Shown piece by piece: positions 8,875-18,485 of a stretch of 64,000 nucleotides of DNA. A program made the position numbers and the translations under genes. The notes under the pieces are model-generated. The model was given only the letters and a program-made list of their open reading frames with translations. It was not told where the DNA came from and made no database searches. The number at the start of each line of letters is the position of its first letter. Position 1 is the first letter of the stretch. Source of the stretch: Corynebacterium argentoratense DSM 44202 (GTDB taxonomy: Bacteria > Actinomycetota > Actinomycetes > Mycobacteriales > Mycobacteriaceae); NCBI RefSeq assembly GCF_000590555.1, contig NC_022198.1, positions 1,911,646 through 1,975,645 on the forward strand. Direction: 5' to 3'.

Positions 8875-10422
8875 CTACATGGGCATGATGGTGTGCTTTT
8901 TGGCGAGGGTTTCTTCTTGTTTGGTTTCGAGTTGGCGGAAGGCTTGGCGGAGGGCGATGCGGGTTTCGCTGGGTGCGATCATTGCATCGATGTATCCGCG
9001 TTCTGCTGCGACGTAGGGGCTCGTCATGTTTTCGTCGTAGAAGTCCATGAAGATTTTTTTGAGGTAGTCGCGTTGCTCGGGTGGTGCGGCTGCGAGTTGG
9101 CGTCCTTGGATCATGACGACTGCTGCTGCGGCTCCCATGACGGCGACTTGTGCGGTGGGCCATGCGAGGTTGATGTCGCCGGTGAGGTTTTTGGATCCCA
9201 TGACTGCGTAGGCTCCGCCGTAGGCTTTGCGGACGATGAGGGAGACTTTGGGGACGGTGGCTTCGACGACGGCGAAGCCTAGTTTGGCGCCGCGGTGGAT
9301 GAGGCCTTGTTTTTCTTGGTCGACGCCGGGGAGATAGCCGGGGGTGTCGACGACGAAGAGGAGGGGGATGTTGTAGGCGTCGCAGATGCGGATGAAGCGG
9401 GAGGCTTTATCTGCGGCGTCGGCGTCGATGCAGCCTGCGTAGACGAGGGGTTGGTTGGCGATGACGCCAACTGATTTGCCATCGATTCGGGCGAATCCGG
9501 TGATCATGTTTTGGGCGAATTCGCCTTGGATTTCGAGGAAGTTGTCGTCGTCGAAGAGTTTGCCGAGGAGGTCGTGCATGTCGTAGCCGGCGTTGGTGTC
9601 GTCGGGCATGAAGCTGTCGAGTGCTTCGTCGGCGGAGACGGCGTCGTCGCTGGGGGCCCAGAATTGGGGGCCGGGTTCGTGGCAGGTGAGTGGTAGGTGG
9701 TCGAGTAGGTCGTGGACGTAGTTGAAGGCGTCTTCTTCGTCGGTGGCGACGTAGGAGACGTTACCGTTGTGGGCTTGTTGGAGGGCGCCGCCGAGTTCTG
9801 CAGAGGTGATGACTTCTCCGGTGACTTCTTTGATGACGTCGGGGCCGGTGACGTACATTTCTGCGCGGCCTTCGACGGCGATGACGAAGTCTGTGGTGAC
9901 GGGCGCGTAGACGGCTCCGCCGGCGCATTTGCCCAGCATGATGGAGATTTGGGGGCTGCGGCCGGACAGGGGTAGTTGGCGGCGGGCGATTTCGGAGTAC
10001 ATTGCCAGGGAGGTGACGGCGTCTTGGATGCGGGCTCCGCCGGAGTCTTGGATGCCGATGACGGGGCAGCCGATTTTGATGGCCATGTCCATGATTTCGC
10101 AGACTTTGCGGCCGAAGGTGACGCCGACGGATCCGCCGTAGACGGTTTTGTCGTGGGCGTAGACGGCGACGGGGCGTCCGCCGATGCGACCGTAGCCGGT
10201 GACGACGCCGTCACCGTAGGGGGCGTCGGGTTCGTCGGGGGTGCGGCCGAGGGCTCCGACTTCGACGAAGGAGCCTTTGTCGAGCAGGCGGTTGATGCGT
10301 TGGCGTGGCGAGGTTAGTCCCGCGGCGTCACGCTTTTCGCGTGCTCGCTCGCTGCCGGGGTCCTGCGCTTGCTCTAGGCGTGCGCGCAGGTCAGCAAGCT
10401 TTTCTGCCGTAGTGCTACTCAC
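8875..10422 (-). CDS. accD3: Acyl-CoA carboxylase beta subunit for mycolate synthesis
   Basis: 515 residues, GTG start. This is a carboxyltransferase of the propionyl/acyl-CoA carboxylase type. The N-half carries the family stretch DSGGARIQDAV and a carboxybiotin-binding loop near GKCAGGAVYAP. The C-half has DTPGYLPGVDQE and the KAYGGAYAVMGS loop. It transfers CO2 from biotinylated AccA-type subunits to a long-chain acyl-CoA, making the 2-carboxyacyl unit condensed by Pks13. It lies directly downstream of pks13 on the same strand (76-nt gap), as accD3 does in C. glutamicum and accD4 in M. tuberculosis. The accD3 name rests on this position. Confidence 0.93.
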   Translation of the reverse strand: MSSTTAEKLADLRARLEQAQDPGSERAREKRDAAGLTSPRQRINRLLDKGSFVEVGALGRTPDEPDAPYGDGVVTGYGRIGGRPVAVYAHDKTVYGGSVGVTFGRKVCEIMDMAIKIGCPVIGIQDSGGARIQDAVTSLAMYSEIARRQLPLSGRSPQISIMLGKCAGGAVYAPVTTDFVIAVEGRAEMYVTGPDVIKEVTGEVITSAELGGALQQAHNGNVSYVATDEEDAFNYVHDLLDHLPLTCHEPGPQFWAPSDDAVSADEALDSFMPDDTNAGYDMHDLLGKLFDDDNFLEIQGEFAQNMITGFARIDGKSVGVIANQPLVYAGCIDADAADKASRFIRICDAYNIPLLFVVDTPGYLPGVDQEKQGLIHRGAKLGFAVVEATVPKVSLIVRKAYGGAYAVMGSKNLTGDINLAWPTAQVAVMGAAAAVVMIQGRQLAAAPPEQRDYLKKIFMDFYDENMTSPYVAAERGYIDAMIAPSETRIALRQAFRQLETKQEETLAKKHTIMPM

Positions 10423-10498
10423 TGTGCCTTACTGCCTCTCTTAACAAATCGTGGTCATGTGTCATCCACATGTTTTAGGTTTTACACCCGGTGGGGGC

Positions 10499-13400
10499 TT
10501 ATTCGCCGATTGCTTGCGCCAGGCGAGCCGCAACCTTGGCGATCTCTGGCTCGTCGACGACTGCCAGGTGGTCGCCGCGGAGCTGGATGATGTCTAACTC
10601 GTCAACGATAGCCGACCATCCACCGTCTAGGTCAATCTTGGCATACCTGGGTTCCAGTTCGATGGCGCCATCGTGCATACGTTCCGCGCGGAACAGCAAC
10701 ACGGGCACCTTCACGTCGGCCCATTGCGCAAGATCGACTTTGTCGAGGATGCGGTTGTCGACGAAGGATGCGCGTTGGTGTTCGAGTACGCCGGCGCTAA
10801 GCCCGTGTTCGGAGGCGTCGGTGGTTGCGAGGAAGTCCGCCATCATCTGCAGCATGGCGTCCTCACCGGCGGTCTCTAACAGTTCGTAGGGCACGGGGAA
10901 GTCCAGGCCGTAGGTCTTCTTCGCGAAGGCCGAGTAGCGTTCCCACCGGGCCTTGGTTTCTTCCAACGTGTCGGGAACCTGCTCGGAGGGCTGGACGGTG
11001 TCAAGCAGCACGATGTGCGCCACCTCGACCTCCGGCGCCCCGGGTTGTGCCAGTTGGTGGGCTACCTCGTAGGCGATGGCGCCACCGAAGGACCAACCAC
11101 CCAGCACGACAGGCAATCCGTCCGAGTACTGCTTGATTTCATCCAAGTATGCGGCAGCGCGCTCGGGCAGCGGCCCTTCCAGGCGCTCAACCCCATAGAC
11201 GGGGATGTCTTCGGGTAGGCGACGCATCAGCGGCTGGTAGACCACAGAGGAGCCACCGGCGGGGTGGAACATGAACACGGCCGGCTTGGTGGAGCCTTCT
11301 GGCCTAGCCCGCAGCACGCGGATGTTGCCCTCTACCTCGGTTTCGAGGCCTTCACGCACGATGTTGGCGAGGTCCTCCAACGCCCCAGCTTCACGCACCT
11401 GCTGCGCGGTGATCTCTACCCCGCCGCGTTCGGTGAGACGCTCGGCGATCTTAGTTGCGGTGGCGTCGTCTACCTCAGGCAATTCACTGGTGACGCCGGC
11501 TGCCGCCTTGCCCGTCATGGTCGCCCAGGTCGCAAACACGAGGCGTTCGGATGCATCACGGGGTGCAACACCCACGCCAGTTGCCTGGGTTGCAGCCACC
11601 GGCGGCTCCTCGGAGCTGTCGCCACCGTCCGCAGCGGAGGGTTCTGGGGCAGTAACCGTCGCGACGTCATCACTAGATGTGCGGCCGGCGACGAGGTCCT
11701 CCACCAGTTTCACGACGTCTGCGACAGAGGCATCACGCAGCGCCTGCACTTGCAGCGGCGGAATTGCGAAGTCATGCTCGATGCGGTTTTTAATGCGCAT
11801 GCCCATCAGCGAGTCGAGGCCTAGGTCGATCAGCGGGAGCTCACCGGGTAGATCGTCGACGTCGTAACCCATGGATTCGGAGACGATCGCACGCATGCGA
11901 TCCTCCACCGATTCGCCAGAGGCCGGGTCCCAACGCATGGAATCGTCGGCCTCTTCTGCGACCTCTGCGGCCAGCGGCATGCCACCGGTGGGTGCAAACG
12001 CCGCAGCAGCGCCATCGTCTGTGGCAGCCCCAGCGACCACGCCCGCCGTCTCACCAAAACCAGGTAGCCCGGCTGCAGCAAAACCCTCGGCCAGCAGGAC
12101 GGTCTTGTCGCCCATCACGCGGTAAACCTTGATCACCGCGCCACCAATATGACGATTGACCACGGTCGTAATGTCACCAGACGTCGGCAGGCTCGCGTGC
12201 TCCTCAGACGCCAAGACAGACGACCCCGGCAGCGCGTCCTCCGCTGCAGTCTCGATCAACGCCAAAGCGCTGGGCACCATGTCAGCGACGATGGAGTACG
12301 CCACCGCACCATCAGGCAAGTTCACGCGGCTACCCGGAAGGTCGGTGCGCTGGGTGGAGGTCGGGCGGGCCGCCGTCCAATAGCGCTGGTGCTTCCACCG
12401 CATACCCGGCGCGCTGACGCGCTTGCCGTCACCCAGCACCCGATCGAAGCGGATGGGTTGGCCGGCAGCGTACAGTTTGGCCAGGAGCTCCAACAGTGAT
12501 GACGTCGCGGGCACCTTGCGTTTCAGCGCGAACGTCAGCTGCGCGTCGGGCTTGCCGGAGGCAAAAGCGGTGTTCATCATGCCCATCAATGCCACCGGGT
12601 TGGGGCTGATTTCAACAAGCATCATGTGGCCAGCTGCGAAGGCCTCCTGGGTGGCATCCAGGAACCAGACGCGGCCGCGGGTGCAGCGCGTCCAGTATTC
12701 GGAGTCGTGAATAACCTGGCCGGGCTGATAGGTGACACCGCGGTCGACTGAGCTGAACAGTGGTGTGTGCAGCGGCATCGGGGTGATGTCCGCTGTTTCT
12801 GCTGCCAGTTCGCCCAACAGGGGTTCGACGGCACTGGTGTGGCCGGCGCCCTTGACGTTGAGCAGGCGGGCGAACTTTTCCTGAGCTTCCAGGTGTTCAA
12901 CCAGCGCAATAACCTTCTCGCGCGGGCCGCCAACGGTCGTCATGCCGGGGCCTGCATAGACAGCTGGTTCGATACCTTCGAACTCCTGGTTGTCGGCGAT
13001 GAAGGCATCGAGGTCGTCGACGCTGAACTCCACCACTGCCATGGCACCCAGCTGATCCTCGGGAAGGGACTGCTCGCCCTCCCCCATCAGGCGGCTGCGG
13101 TGGCAAGCCACACGCATCGCGTCCTCAGCGCTCAAACCACCGGCTGCGTAAGCGGCAGCAATCTCACCCATGGACATGCCCATCACAGCAGCCGGGCGGG
13201 CACCCAGGTGCGCCAGCAGATCCGTCAGAGCGATCTGGATGGCCGTGATAGCAACCTGTGCAGTCTCCGTGTTGTACGTCTGCTCGTCATCGGCGATGAT
13301 CTCGCACACCGACCAACCGGATTCGAAATCCACAATCTCATCAAGCTGGCGCATACGCTCGGCGAACACAGGCGAGCTCGCCATCAAGTCCTTCGCCATC

Positions 13401-15397
13401 TTGCGATGCTGAGAACCGAACCCCGAGTACACAAACACCGGACCGGCCTGTTCGGGAGAGTCCGCAACCTCAATACCTGGGGATTTCTTACCCTCAGCCA
13501 CGATGTTCAACCGCTTGATTGCGTCCTCAGCATTCGCAGCCAACACGGCCGCACGGGAACGACCATGGTTACGCCGAGCAGTCGAACGCGCAACGGCACG
13601 CAGACCCGCGACGTCATCAATCGCGGCGTCATCAATAAACTGCGCAAGATCAGCTGCAGCAGTACGGCGACGCGAAGGCAACAAACCCGACACAACCAAC
13701 GGGGTCGGATCATCAGCACCCAGCAGCAAAGCGGGAGCCTCATCGGGGTCCGCCAACTCGGGATAATCCGTAGCCACAAACTCGCTGACCACGGCATGCG
13801 CGTTGGTTCCGCCAAAACCGAAACCACTCACACCCGCAACCGCGCGACCAGAATAGCTCGGCCACTCACGAGGATCCTCAACAACCTCCAGATGCTCAGC
13901 ATCGAAATCAATGTACGGGTTCGGCCCCGCGAAGTGCAGCGACGGGGCGATCGTCCCATTGCGCATACCCTGCACAACCTTGATCAAACCAGCAGCACCC
14001 GCAGCGGACTCGGAGTGCCCAAAGTTCGTCTTGGCGCTGCCCAGCAACAGCGGCTTATCCGCGTCGCGCCCGCGACCCAACACCGCACCCAGCGCAGTAG
14101 CCTCAATCGGATCACCCAAAATAGTGCCGGTGCCGTGGGCCTCCACATAATCAACCTGGCTCGGCTCAATGCCAGCGTCCGCGTAAGCGCGCTGCAACAC
14201 AGCCACCTGCGCATCCGGATTCGGCGCGGTCAAACCATTGGATCGGCCATCGGAATTCACAGCCGTACCCTTGATAACGGCATAAATCGTGTCGCCATCC
14301 GCAACGGCGTCCTTCACGCGCTTGAGCACCACCAAACCGGCGCCATCGGAACGGACAAAACCATCCGCATCCTCGGAAAACGCTTTGATCGCACCACTCG
14401 GACTAATCACGCCGAGCTCACCGAAAGCAGTGGAAACAAACGGCGAAGCCATAATATTGACGCCGCCGGCAAGCATGACGTCCGCTTCGCCCGCACGCAA
14501 CGCACGAACCGCCTGGTGCACCGCCACCAACGACGAAGAACACGCAGTGTCAACGCTGATCGACGGGCCGCGGAAATCAAAAGCATAAGAAATACGGTTG
14601 GGGATCACCGCACTGGAATTACCCGTCAGCGCATAAGGATGCGCCTCCGCAGGATCCGAAGCGATCATCACCCCATAGTCATTGTTGGTGGAACCGATAA
14701 CCACGCCAACATTGCCGCCCCGTAGCTCATTAGCGGGAATATGTGCGTCTTCCAACGCCTCCCACGCAAGCTCCATCATGATGCGCTGCTGCGGATCCGT
14801 ATTGGCTGCCTCCAACGGCGACAAACCGAAAAACTCCGCATCGAAGCTGGCAATATCATCCAAATAACCGCCAGTGGTGTTGACCTGCTGCATCTTCGCA
14901 GCCATCACCTCATCGCTGGCGTACTCCGACCAACGGCCAAGCGGCAGCTCACCAGTAGCGGACCGACCCTCTACCAGTAGCTTCCACATTGCCTCAGCAT
15001 CTGCTGCGCCCGGGAAACGCGCCGACAGACCAACAATCGCGACGTCATGATCGCTGGCGTCCGCGGAACCACTGGCGTACGCACGGATACTATCCGCAGC
15101 AGCAGACGACCCCACCCCGCCCTCGGCTGGACCATCAACCAAACGCTGGGCTAAAGCCGCAATCGTCGGATACTCATAGGCGATAGTCGCATCCAACTGA
15201 ACATCCAGCAGGTTTTCAAGCTCACCAGACAGCACCACCGCATCCCGCGACGACAAGCCAAACGACTGCATCGGCTTATCGTCGCTGATCTCGGAGGCAT
15301 CCAGCCCGGTCGTGGTGCACACCCAGTCACGCAACCATTGACGCAACTGGGCAACTGTCATCGCACCGGTGGACTCCGCAGTGTTCGGGGTAGTCAT
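10499..15397 (-). CDS. pks13: Polyketide synthase Pks13, mycolate condensase
   Basis: 1,632 residues in the order ACP, KS, AT, ACP, TE. The N-terminal carrier has FGLSSRD with the pantetheine Ser at about residue 50. The KS active Cys is about 286 (DTACSSSL), with His in VEAHGTGT and NFGHSESA. The AT Ser is about 742 (GMSMGE). The second carrier Ser is about 1196 (LGLDSLMG). The thioesterase Ser is about 1436 (GGWSFGGA), with a late GDHLAVVDEP supplying His. It performs the Claisen condensation of a meromycolyl chain from FadD32 with the carboxylated acyl-CoA, and the TE passes the product to trehalose. The KS-AT linker holds two adjacent copies of the dispersed motif (13607 and 13622). Confidence 0.98.
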   Translation of the reverse strand: MTTPNTAESTGAMTVAQLRQWLRDWVCTTTGLDASEISDDKPMQSFGLSSRDAVVLSGELENLLDVQLDATIAYEYPTIAALAQRLVDGPAEGGVGSSAAADSIRAYASGSADASDHDVAIVGLSARFPGAADAEAMWKLLVEGRSATGELPLGRWSEYASDEVMAAKMQQVNTTGGYLDDIASFDAEFFGLSPLEAANTDPQQRIMMELAWEALEDAHIPANELRGGNVGVVIGSTNNDYGVMIASDPAEAHPYALTGNSSAVIPNRISYAFDFRGPSISVDTACSSSLVAVHQAVRALRAGEADVMLAGGVNIMASPFVSTAFGELGVISPSGAIKAFSEDADGFVRSDGAGLVVLKRVKDAVADGDTIYAVIKGTAVNSDGRSNGLTAPNPDAQVAVLQRAYADAGIEPSQVDYVEAHGTGTILGDPIEATALGAVLGRGRDADKPLLLGSAKTNFGHSESAAGAAGLIKVVQGMRNGTIAPSLHFAGPNPYIDFDAEHLEVVEDPREWPSYSGRAVAGVSGFGFGGTNAHAVVSEFVATDYPELADPDEAPALLLGADDPTPLVVSGLLPSRRRTAAADLAQFIDDAAIDDVAGLRAVARSTARRNHGRSRAAVLAANAEDAIKRLNIVAEGKKSPGIEVADSPEQAGPVFVYSGFGSQHRKMAKDLMASSPVFAERMRQLDEIVDFESGWSVCEIIADDEQTYNTETAQVAITAIQIALTDLLAHLGARPAAVMGMSMGEIAAAYAAGGLSAEDAMRVACHRSRLMGEGEQSLPEDQLGAMAVVEFSVDDLDAFIADNQEFEGIEPAVYAGPGMTTVGGPREKVIALVEHLEAQEKFARLLNVKGAGHTSAVEPLLGELAAETADITPMPLHTPLFSSVDRGVTYQPGQVIHDSEYWTRCTRGRVWFLDATQEAFAAGHMMLVEISPNPVALMGMMNTAFASGKPDAQLTFALKRKVPATSSLLELLAKLYAAGQPIRFDRVLGDGKRVSAPGMRWKHQRYWTAARPTSTQRTDLPGSRVNLPDGAVAYSIVADMVPSALALIETAAEDALPGSSVLASEEHASLPTSGDITTVVNRHIGGAVIKVYRVMGDKTVLLAEGFAAAGLPGFGETAGVVAGAATDDGAAAAFAPTGGMPLAAEVAEEADDSMRWDPASGESVEDRMRAIVSESMGYDVDDLPGELPLIDLGLDSLMGMRIKNRIEHDFAIPPLQVQALRDASVADVVKLVEDLVAGRTSSDDVATVTAPEPSAADGGDSSEEPPVAATQATGVGVAPRDASERLVFATWATMTGKAAAGVTSELPEVDDATATKIAERLTERGGVEITAQQVREAGALEDLANIVREGLETEVEGNIRVLRARPEGSTKPAVFMFHPAGGSSVVYQPLMRRLPEDIPVYGVERLEGPLPERAAAYLDEIKQYSDGLPVVLGGWSFGGAIAYEVAHQLAQPGAPEVEVAHIVLLDTVQPSEQVPDTLEETKARWERYSAFAKKTYGLDFPVPYELLETAGEDAMLQMMADFLATTDASEHGLSAGVLEHQRASFVDNRILDKVDLAQWADVKVPVLLFRAERMHDGAIELEPRYAKIDLDGGWSAIVDELDIIQLRGDHLAVVDEPEIAKVAARLAQAIGE
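13607..13631 (-). repeat. Tandem pair of the dispersed TGACGYCGCG motif inside pks13
   Basis: Two copies in the same orientation, 13607-13616 and 13622-13631, start points 15 bp apart (a multiple of three). They encode DDAAIDDVAG in the linker between KS and AT domains. This is the only tandem duplication of the motif seen here. Confidence 0.85.
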
Positions 15398-15448
15398 CTA
15401 CCTAGGGCCGCCTTTACCTCATCAAGCTCGAAAAAATCCTTCTCTACT

Positions 15449-15458
15449 ATATATAGGT
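15449..15458 (-). promoter_or_regulatory. Probable -10 region of pks13
   Basis: On the minus strand ACCTATATAT reads as an extended -10 (TATATA) about 52 nt upstream of the pks13 start. Exactly the same 10-mer lies about 43 nt upstream of fadD32. An in-cluster promoter for pks13 is therefore likely, separate from the fadD32 one. Confidence 0.55.
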
Positions 15459-15473
15459 ATCAGCCCAATCCGT

Positions 15474-15490
15474 TACGCCTTGCAGGCGTA
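15474..15490. terminator. Short hairpin between fadD32 and pks13
   Basis: TACGCCT, a 3-nt loop TGC, then AGGCGTA give a perfect 7-bp stem just downstream of the fadD32 stop on the minus strand. No U-run follows, so it is more likely a partial attenuator or RNA-stability element than a strong terminator. Confidence 0.4.
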
Positions 15491-15517
15491 CGGACAAACA
15501 CCCCACCAGTAGGAAAG

Positions 15518-17359
15518 TTACTGCCCCAAGTAGTGCTTCTTGGCCACCCGGCGCGCAATCTTTCCAGACGAAGAACGCTTGATCTCGTCCGGAGCCACAA
15601 TGACGACGTCGTGGGGCTGAACCCCGTGCGCTTCCGTCACGGCCGCGCGGATCGCCTGCTTCGCGGCGTCATCACCCTCAGGGGTCTTGTCGAGATCGCG
15701 CTCGGCGATGATGACGAGCCGCTCGGTCTCATCACCCTCAATAGCGAACGCCGCGATGGCTGCCGGTCGAATGTGCTCGCTCGCGTGGTCCACGGTGTAC
15801 TCAATATCCTGCGGATAGTGGTTACGACCAGCGATAACAATGAGGTCCTTCATACGGCCAGTGATGTGGATTTCCCCATCGATGAACACGCCCAGATCGC
15901 CCGTCGCCATCCAACGATCATCCTCCGGAGCACCTGCGGCACGGGAGTTCTCCGGCAAACGCTGCACCAAAGTGTTGCGGAACGTCGCGAGAGTTTCCTC
16001 CGGACGATCAAGATAGCCGAACGCCATGTTGTCACCATGTGCCCACAACTCGCCAACGGTGCCATCAGGAACCTCGCAGCGGGTCTCGGGATCAACAATA
16101 ACCAGCTGCTGCGGGCGAACAACCTCACCATTGGACATCAGAGGAACAGCCCCCGGGCCTTCCTCCACCACAACGGCAGCGCCCTGGTTGAGCTTGTCCC
16201 GATCCACCCACGTCACACGCGGACGCACCGGAGACTGCGGTGTGGTGACCAACAAGGAGGCCTCCGCCAGACCATAGGACGGGCGCATGCAGGACTCCGG
16301 CAAACCATAAGGGCCAAAAACCTCGCGGAAAGCGTTCACGGCCTTCGGGGTGACCGGCTCGGAACCAATGATCAAACCATCGATGTGGCTGAGATCAATC
16401 TGCTCGCCCTCCTCCGGACGGCCATACGCCACCGCCAACTCCAGAGCGAAGTTCGGAACCACCGTGTACAGCGCGTTATCGCTCTCGCGGCGGTTAATCT
16501 GCTGGATCCAGCGCTTTGGCTGCTGGATGAAGTCCCGCGGCGTCATCATTTCCATCTCAAGACCCAAAATGGTGACAAACGCAGCCAAAATGATGCCCAT
16601 ATCGTGGTGCAACGGCAACCAGCTGACCATACGCAAAGGAGTCTTCAATCTTGCCGCAGTGAAAATCTGCAGCACGTTGGTCAAAATGGAGCGGTTGGTC
16701 AACACAACACCGGCCGGGGTGCGGGTGCTACCCGAGGTGTACTGCAGGAATGCCGGAAGGTCAACGGGCGCGCCGATTGCCGCAACCAGGGCCGCAGCCT
16801 CGGGGCGAATGAGGGGGTTTTCGAAGCTCTCCGCCAGGGAATCCGGCAGTGAGTCAACGCCCAAGATACGGGGGCGCTCTGCCGCAGGGCGGTCAGAGAA
16901 CATGCGGCGCACATTCGGCGCAGAACGCTTATTGGTCAGCACAAACTTCGGCTGGGCATCACCCAACACCGCCGCCAAATGATCAGCGTGGCCGGGCTCG
17001 TTCGGGTCATACAACGGCACCGGAACCATGCCGGCGTACAGGGAGCCGATGAAGCCGAAGATGTACTCCGGGCTGTTGCCCGCCAGGATCGCCACGCGGT
17101 CGCCGATGGAGCCAACCTGCTGAAGGCGTGCCGCAACAGCCTTGATACGGGTGTTGATCTCTGCGCGGGTGAAGTCGTGAGCAACCCCTTCGCGGGATTC
17201 TGAGTAATCCCAGAAACGCATGCAGTGGCGGCCAGCCCCACCCTGTGCAGCATCGGCCTGGTACATCATTTCAGCCAAACCGGCGAGGGTGATCTGCGAC
17301 GGGAGGGCAATGTCGCCCTTGTCGTTGAAGAACTGTCCGATTGCTGCATGCAAGTCCAT
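15518..17359 (-). CDS. fadD32: Long-chain fatty acyl-AMP ligase FadD32
   Basis: 613 residues from the ATG at 17359, which has AAAGG nine bases upstream; a longer frame to 17428 crosses the probable promoter. The AMP-binding signature reads FLQYTSGSTRTPAGV, and the C-terminal hinge is ATGDLGVFIDGEIHITGR followed by KDLIVIAGRNHYPQDIE. FAAL-type enzymes stop at the acyl-adenylate and load it on an acyl carrier protein rather than on CoA; the family assignment rests on overall similarity and location. It activates the meromycolic chain and delivers it to the N-terminal carrier domain of Pks13, encoded 120 bp downstream. Confidence 0.96.
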   Translation of the reverse strand: MDLHAAIGQFFNDKGDIALPSQITLAGLAEMMYQADAAQGGAGRHCMRFWDYSESREGVAHDFTRAEINTRIKAVAARLQQVGSIGDRVAILAGNSPEYIFGFIGSLYAGMVPVPLYDPNEPGHADHLAAVLGDAQPKFVLTNKRSAPNVRRMFSDRPAAERPRILGVDSLPDSLAESFENPLIRPEAAALVAAIGAPVDLPAFLQYTSGSTRTPAGVVLTNRSILTNVLQIFTAARLKTPLRMVSWLPLHHDMGIILAAFVTILGLEMEMMTPRDFIQQPKRWIQQINRRESDNALYTVVPNFALELAVAYGRPEEGEQIDLSHIDGLIIGSEPVTPKAVNAFREVFGPYGLPESCMRPSYGLAEASLLVTTPQSPVRPRVTWVDRDKLNQGAAVVVEEGPGAVPLMSNGEVVRPQQLVIVDPETRCEVPDGTVGELWAHGDNMAFGYLDRPEETLATFRNTLVQRLPENSRAAGAPEDDRWMATGDLGVFIDGEIHITGRMKDLIVIAGRNHYPQDIEYTVDHASEHIRPAAIAAFAIEGDETERLVIIAERDLDKTPEGDDAAKQAIRAAVTEAHGVQPHDVVIVAPDEIKRSSSGKIARRVAKKHYLGQ

Positions 17360-17401
17360 AGTGTTTAGCCTTTCAAGCTGGTGTTTTGTTTCACTCGCTA
17401 A

Positions 17402-17411
17402 ATATATAGGT
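17402..17411 (-). promoter_or_regulatory. Probable -10 region of fadD32
   Basis: Minus-strand ACCTATATAT, identical to the element upstream of pks13. It lies 43 nt before the chosen fadD32 start, which would give a leader of about 35 nt. Confidence 0.55.
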
Positions 17412-17468
17412 TTGGGAGCGACAAACATTACATTGCTGCAGTGTTTCGCCCCCGCGCGTCGCTAAGGA

Positions 17469-18437
17469 CTACGGTGCCCCAATGAGGTTCTCAGCCCACT
17501 GAACCAGCCACTGATTCGTCGTCGTCCCCTCGAAGACCACCGGGTTTGTCGCATACATTGCATGCACACCGTTGGCATCAACCAGTGCCTGCGCGCGACC
17601 AATCGCATCATCAACACCCAACGGGGCGTCACAAATCGAATCATCCGGCGCACAAATTTCAAACACCCGATCGTTCAAACTGCCAAATCCACCCGGTCGG
17701 GGACCACGCATCGTTGCACCAGGCGTCACCACCTGAGCGAGACCGTTAAGCGACTGGAGCGACACCTCCGCGCCAACACCCCTAACCTCGATACCAGCGG
17801 TCTGGCCAACCCCAGGCTCCCGACGACCATCCGCTACCAGGGCGACACCCCTGATGCGTTCAGCCGGAACCGGAATATCCTGCGTGCCAATCTCATTAGC
17901 AATATCGCCCAACAACACCGCACCCTGCGAGAACCCAGCCATAACAAAATCGGTCAAGGGGCACTGCTCATGCATCGTCGTGAGCTCCGCAGCAACCTTA
18001 TTGGCGCCCTCGGTCCGGGACTTGTCATAACCCATCTCGTGCATAGCACCCAGGTTTTTAAACTGAGCGGTGTACGGGACAGTCCATATCTTCACACCAC
18101 CCGGCTCACCCTCGGGGTAGCGTTCCTTCAAGGGATTGGTGACGCTGAGCATGAAACTCATCGGGTTGAATGTCGGATTCAGCGGATCGTCATCCGGGGA
18201 TGACTCCCAGGTACCCGGGGCAGAAATAAACTCCACCGACGGGCACCACTCCGGTTGCTTCGGGCTCTCCGCTTCGGGGCTGCTGGGCGTTTCCGTTGGC
18301 CCAGTATCCGATGGTCCCTCGAAATGGCGCATCAGCCCAACGCCAATCACAATGACCACCAACACCGCCAACACGGCGATCAACAACTTGCCGATGCTGG
18401 AACGATCCTGTCCAGCACCCCTAGCGTTTCGGCCCAT
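17469..18437 (-). CDS. Membrane-anchored cutinase-like serine hydrolase (Culp6 type)
   Basis: 322 residues. One N-terminal membrane helix (LLIAVLAVLVVIVIGVGL) anchors an exported alpha/beta hydrolase. The nucleophile elbow is AGFSQGAVL with Ser at about residue 170; the later APDDSICDAP and VHAMYA supply the likely Asp and His. The mycobacterial counterpart next to fadD32 (Rv3802c) is an essential lipid hydrolase/thioesterase of the mycolate pathway, and the same position here supports orthology. It follows the DUF732 lipoprotein and precedes fadD32 on the same strand. Confidence 0.9.
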   Translation of the reverse strand: MGRNARGAGQDRSSIGKLLIAVLAVLVVIVIGVGLMRHFEGPSDTGPTETPSSPEAESPKQPEWCPSVEFISAPGTWESSPDDDPLNPTFNPMSFMLSVTNPLKERYPEGEPGGVKIWTVPYTAQFKNLGAMHEMGYDKSRTEGANKVAAELTTMHEQCPLTDFVMAGFSQGAVLLGDIANEIGTQDIPVPAERIRGVALVADGRREPGVGQTAGIEVRGVGAEVSLQSLNGLAQVVTPGATMRGPRPGGFGSLNDRVFEICAPDDSICDAPLGVDDAIGRAQALVDANGVHAMYATNPVVFEGTTTNQWLVQWAENLIGAP

Positions 18438-18485
18438 CAGTACAACCCTTCCGTCACGTTGTGTGAGGCCACCACCCTAGCAGCG

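Noticed and set aside
12767..14725. 652-codon plus-strand frame opposite pks13
   Set aside because: Arg/His-rich antisense shadow; pks13 is intact over the whole stretch.
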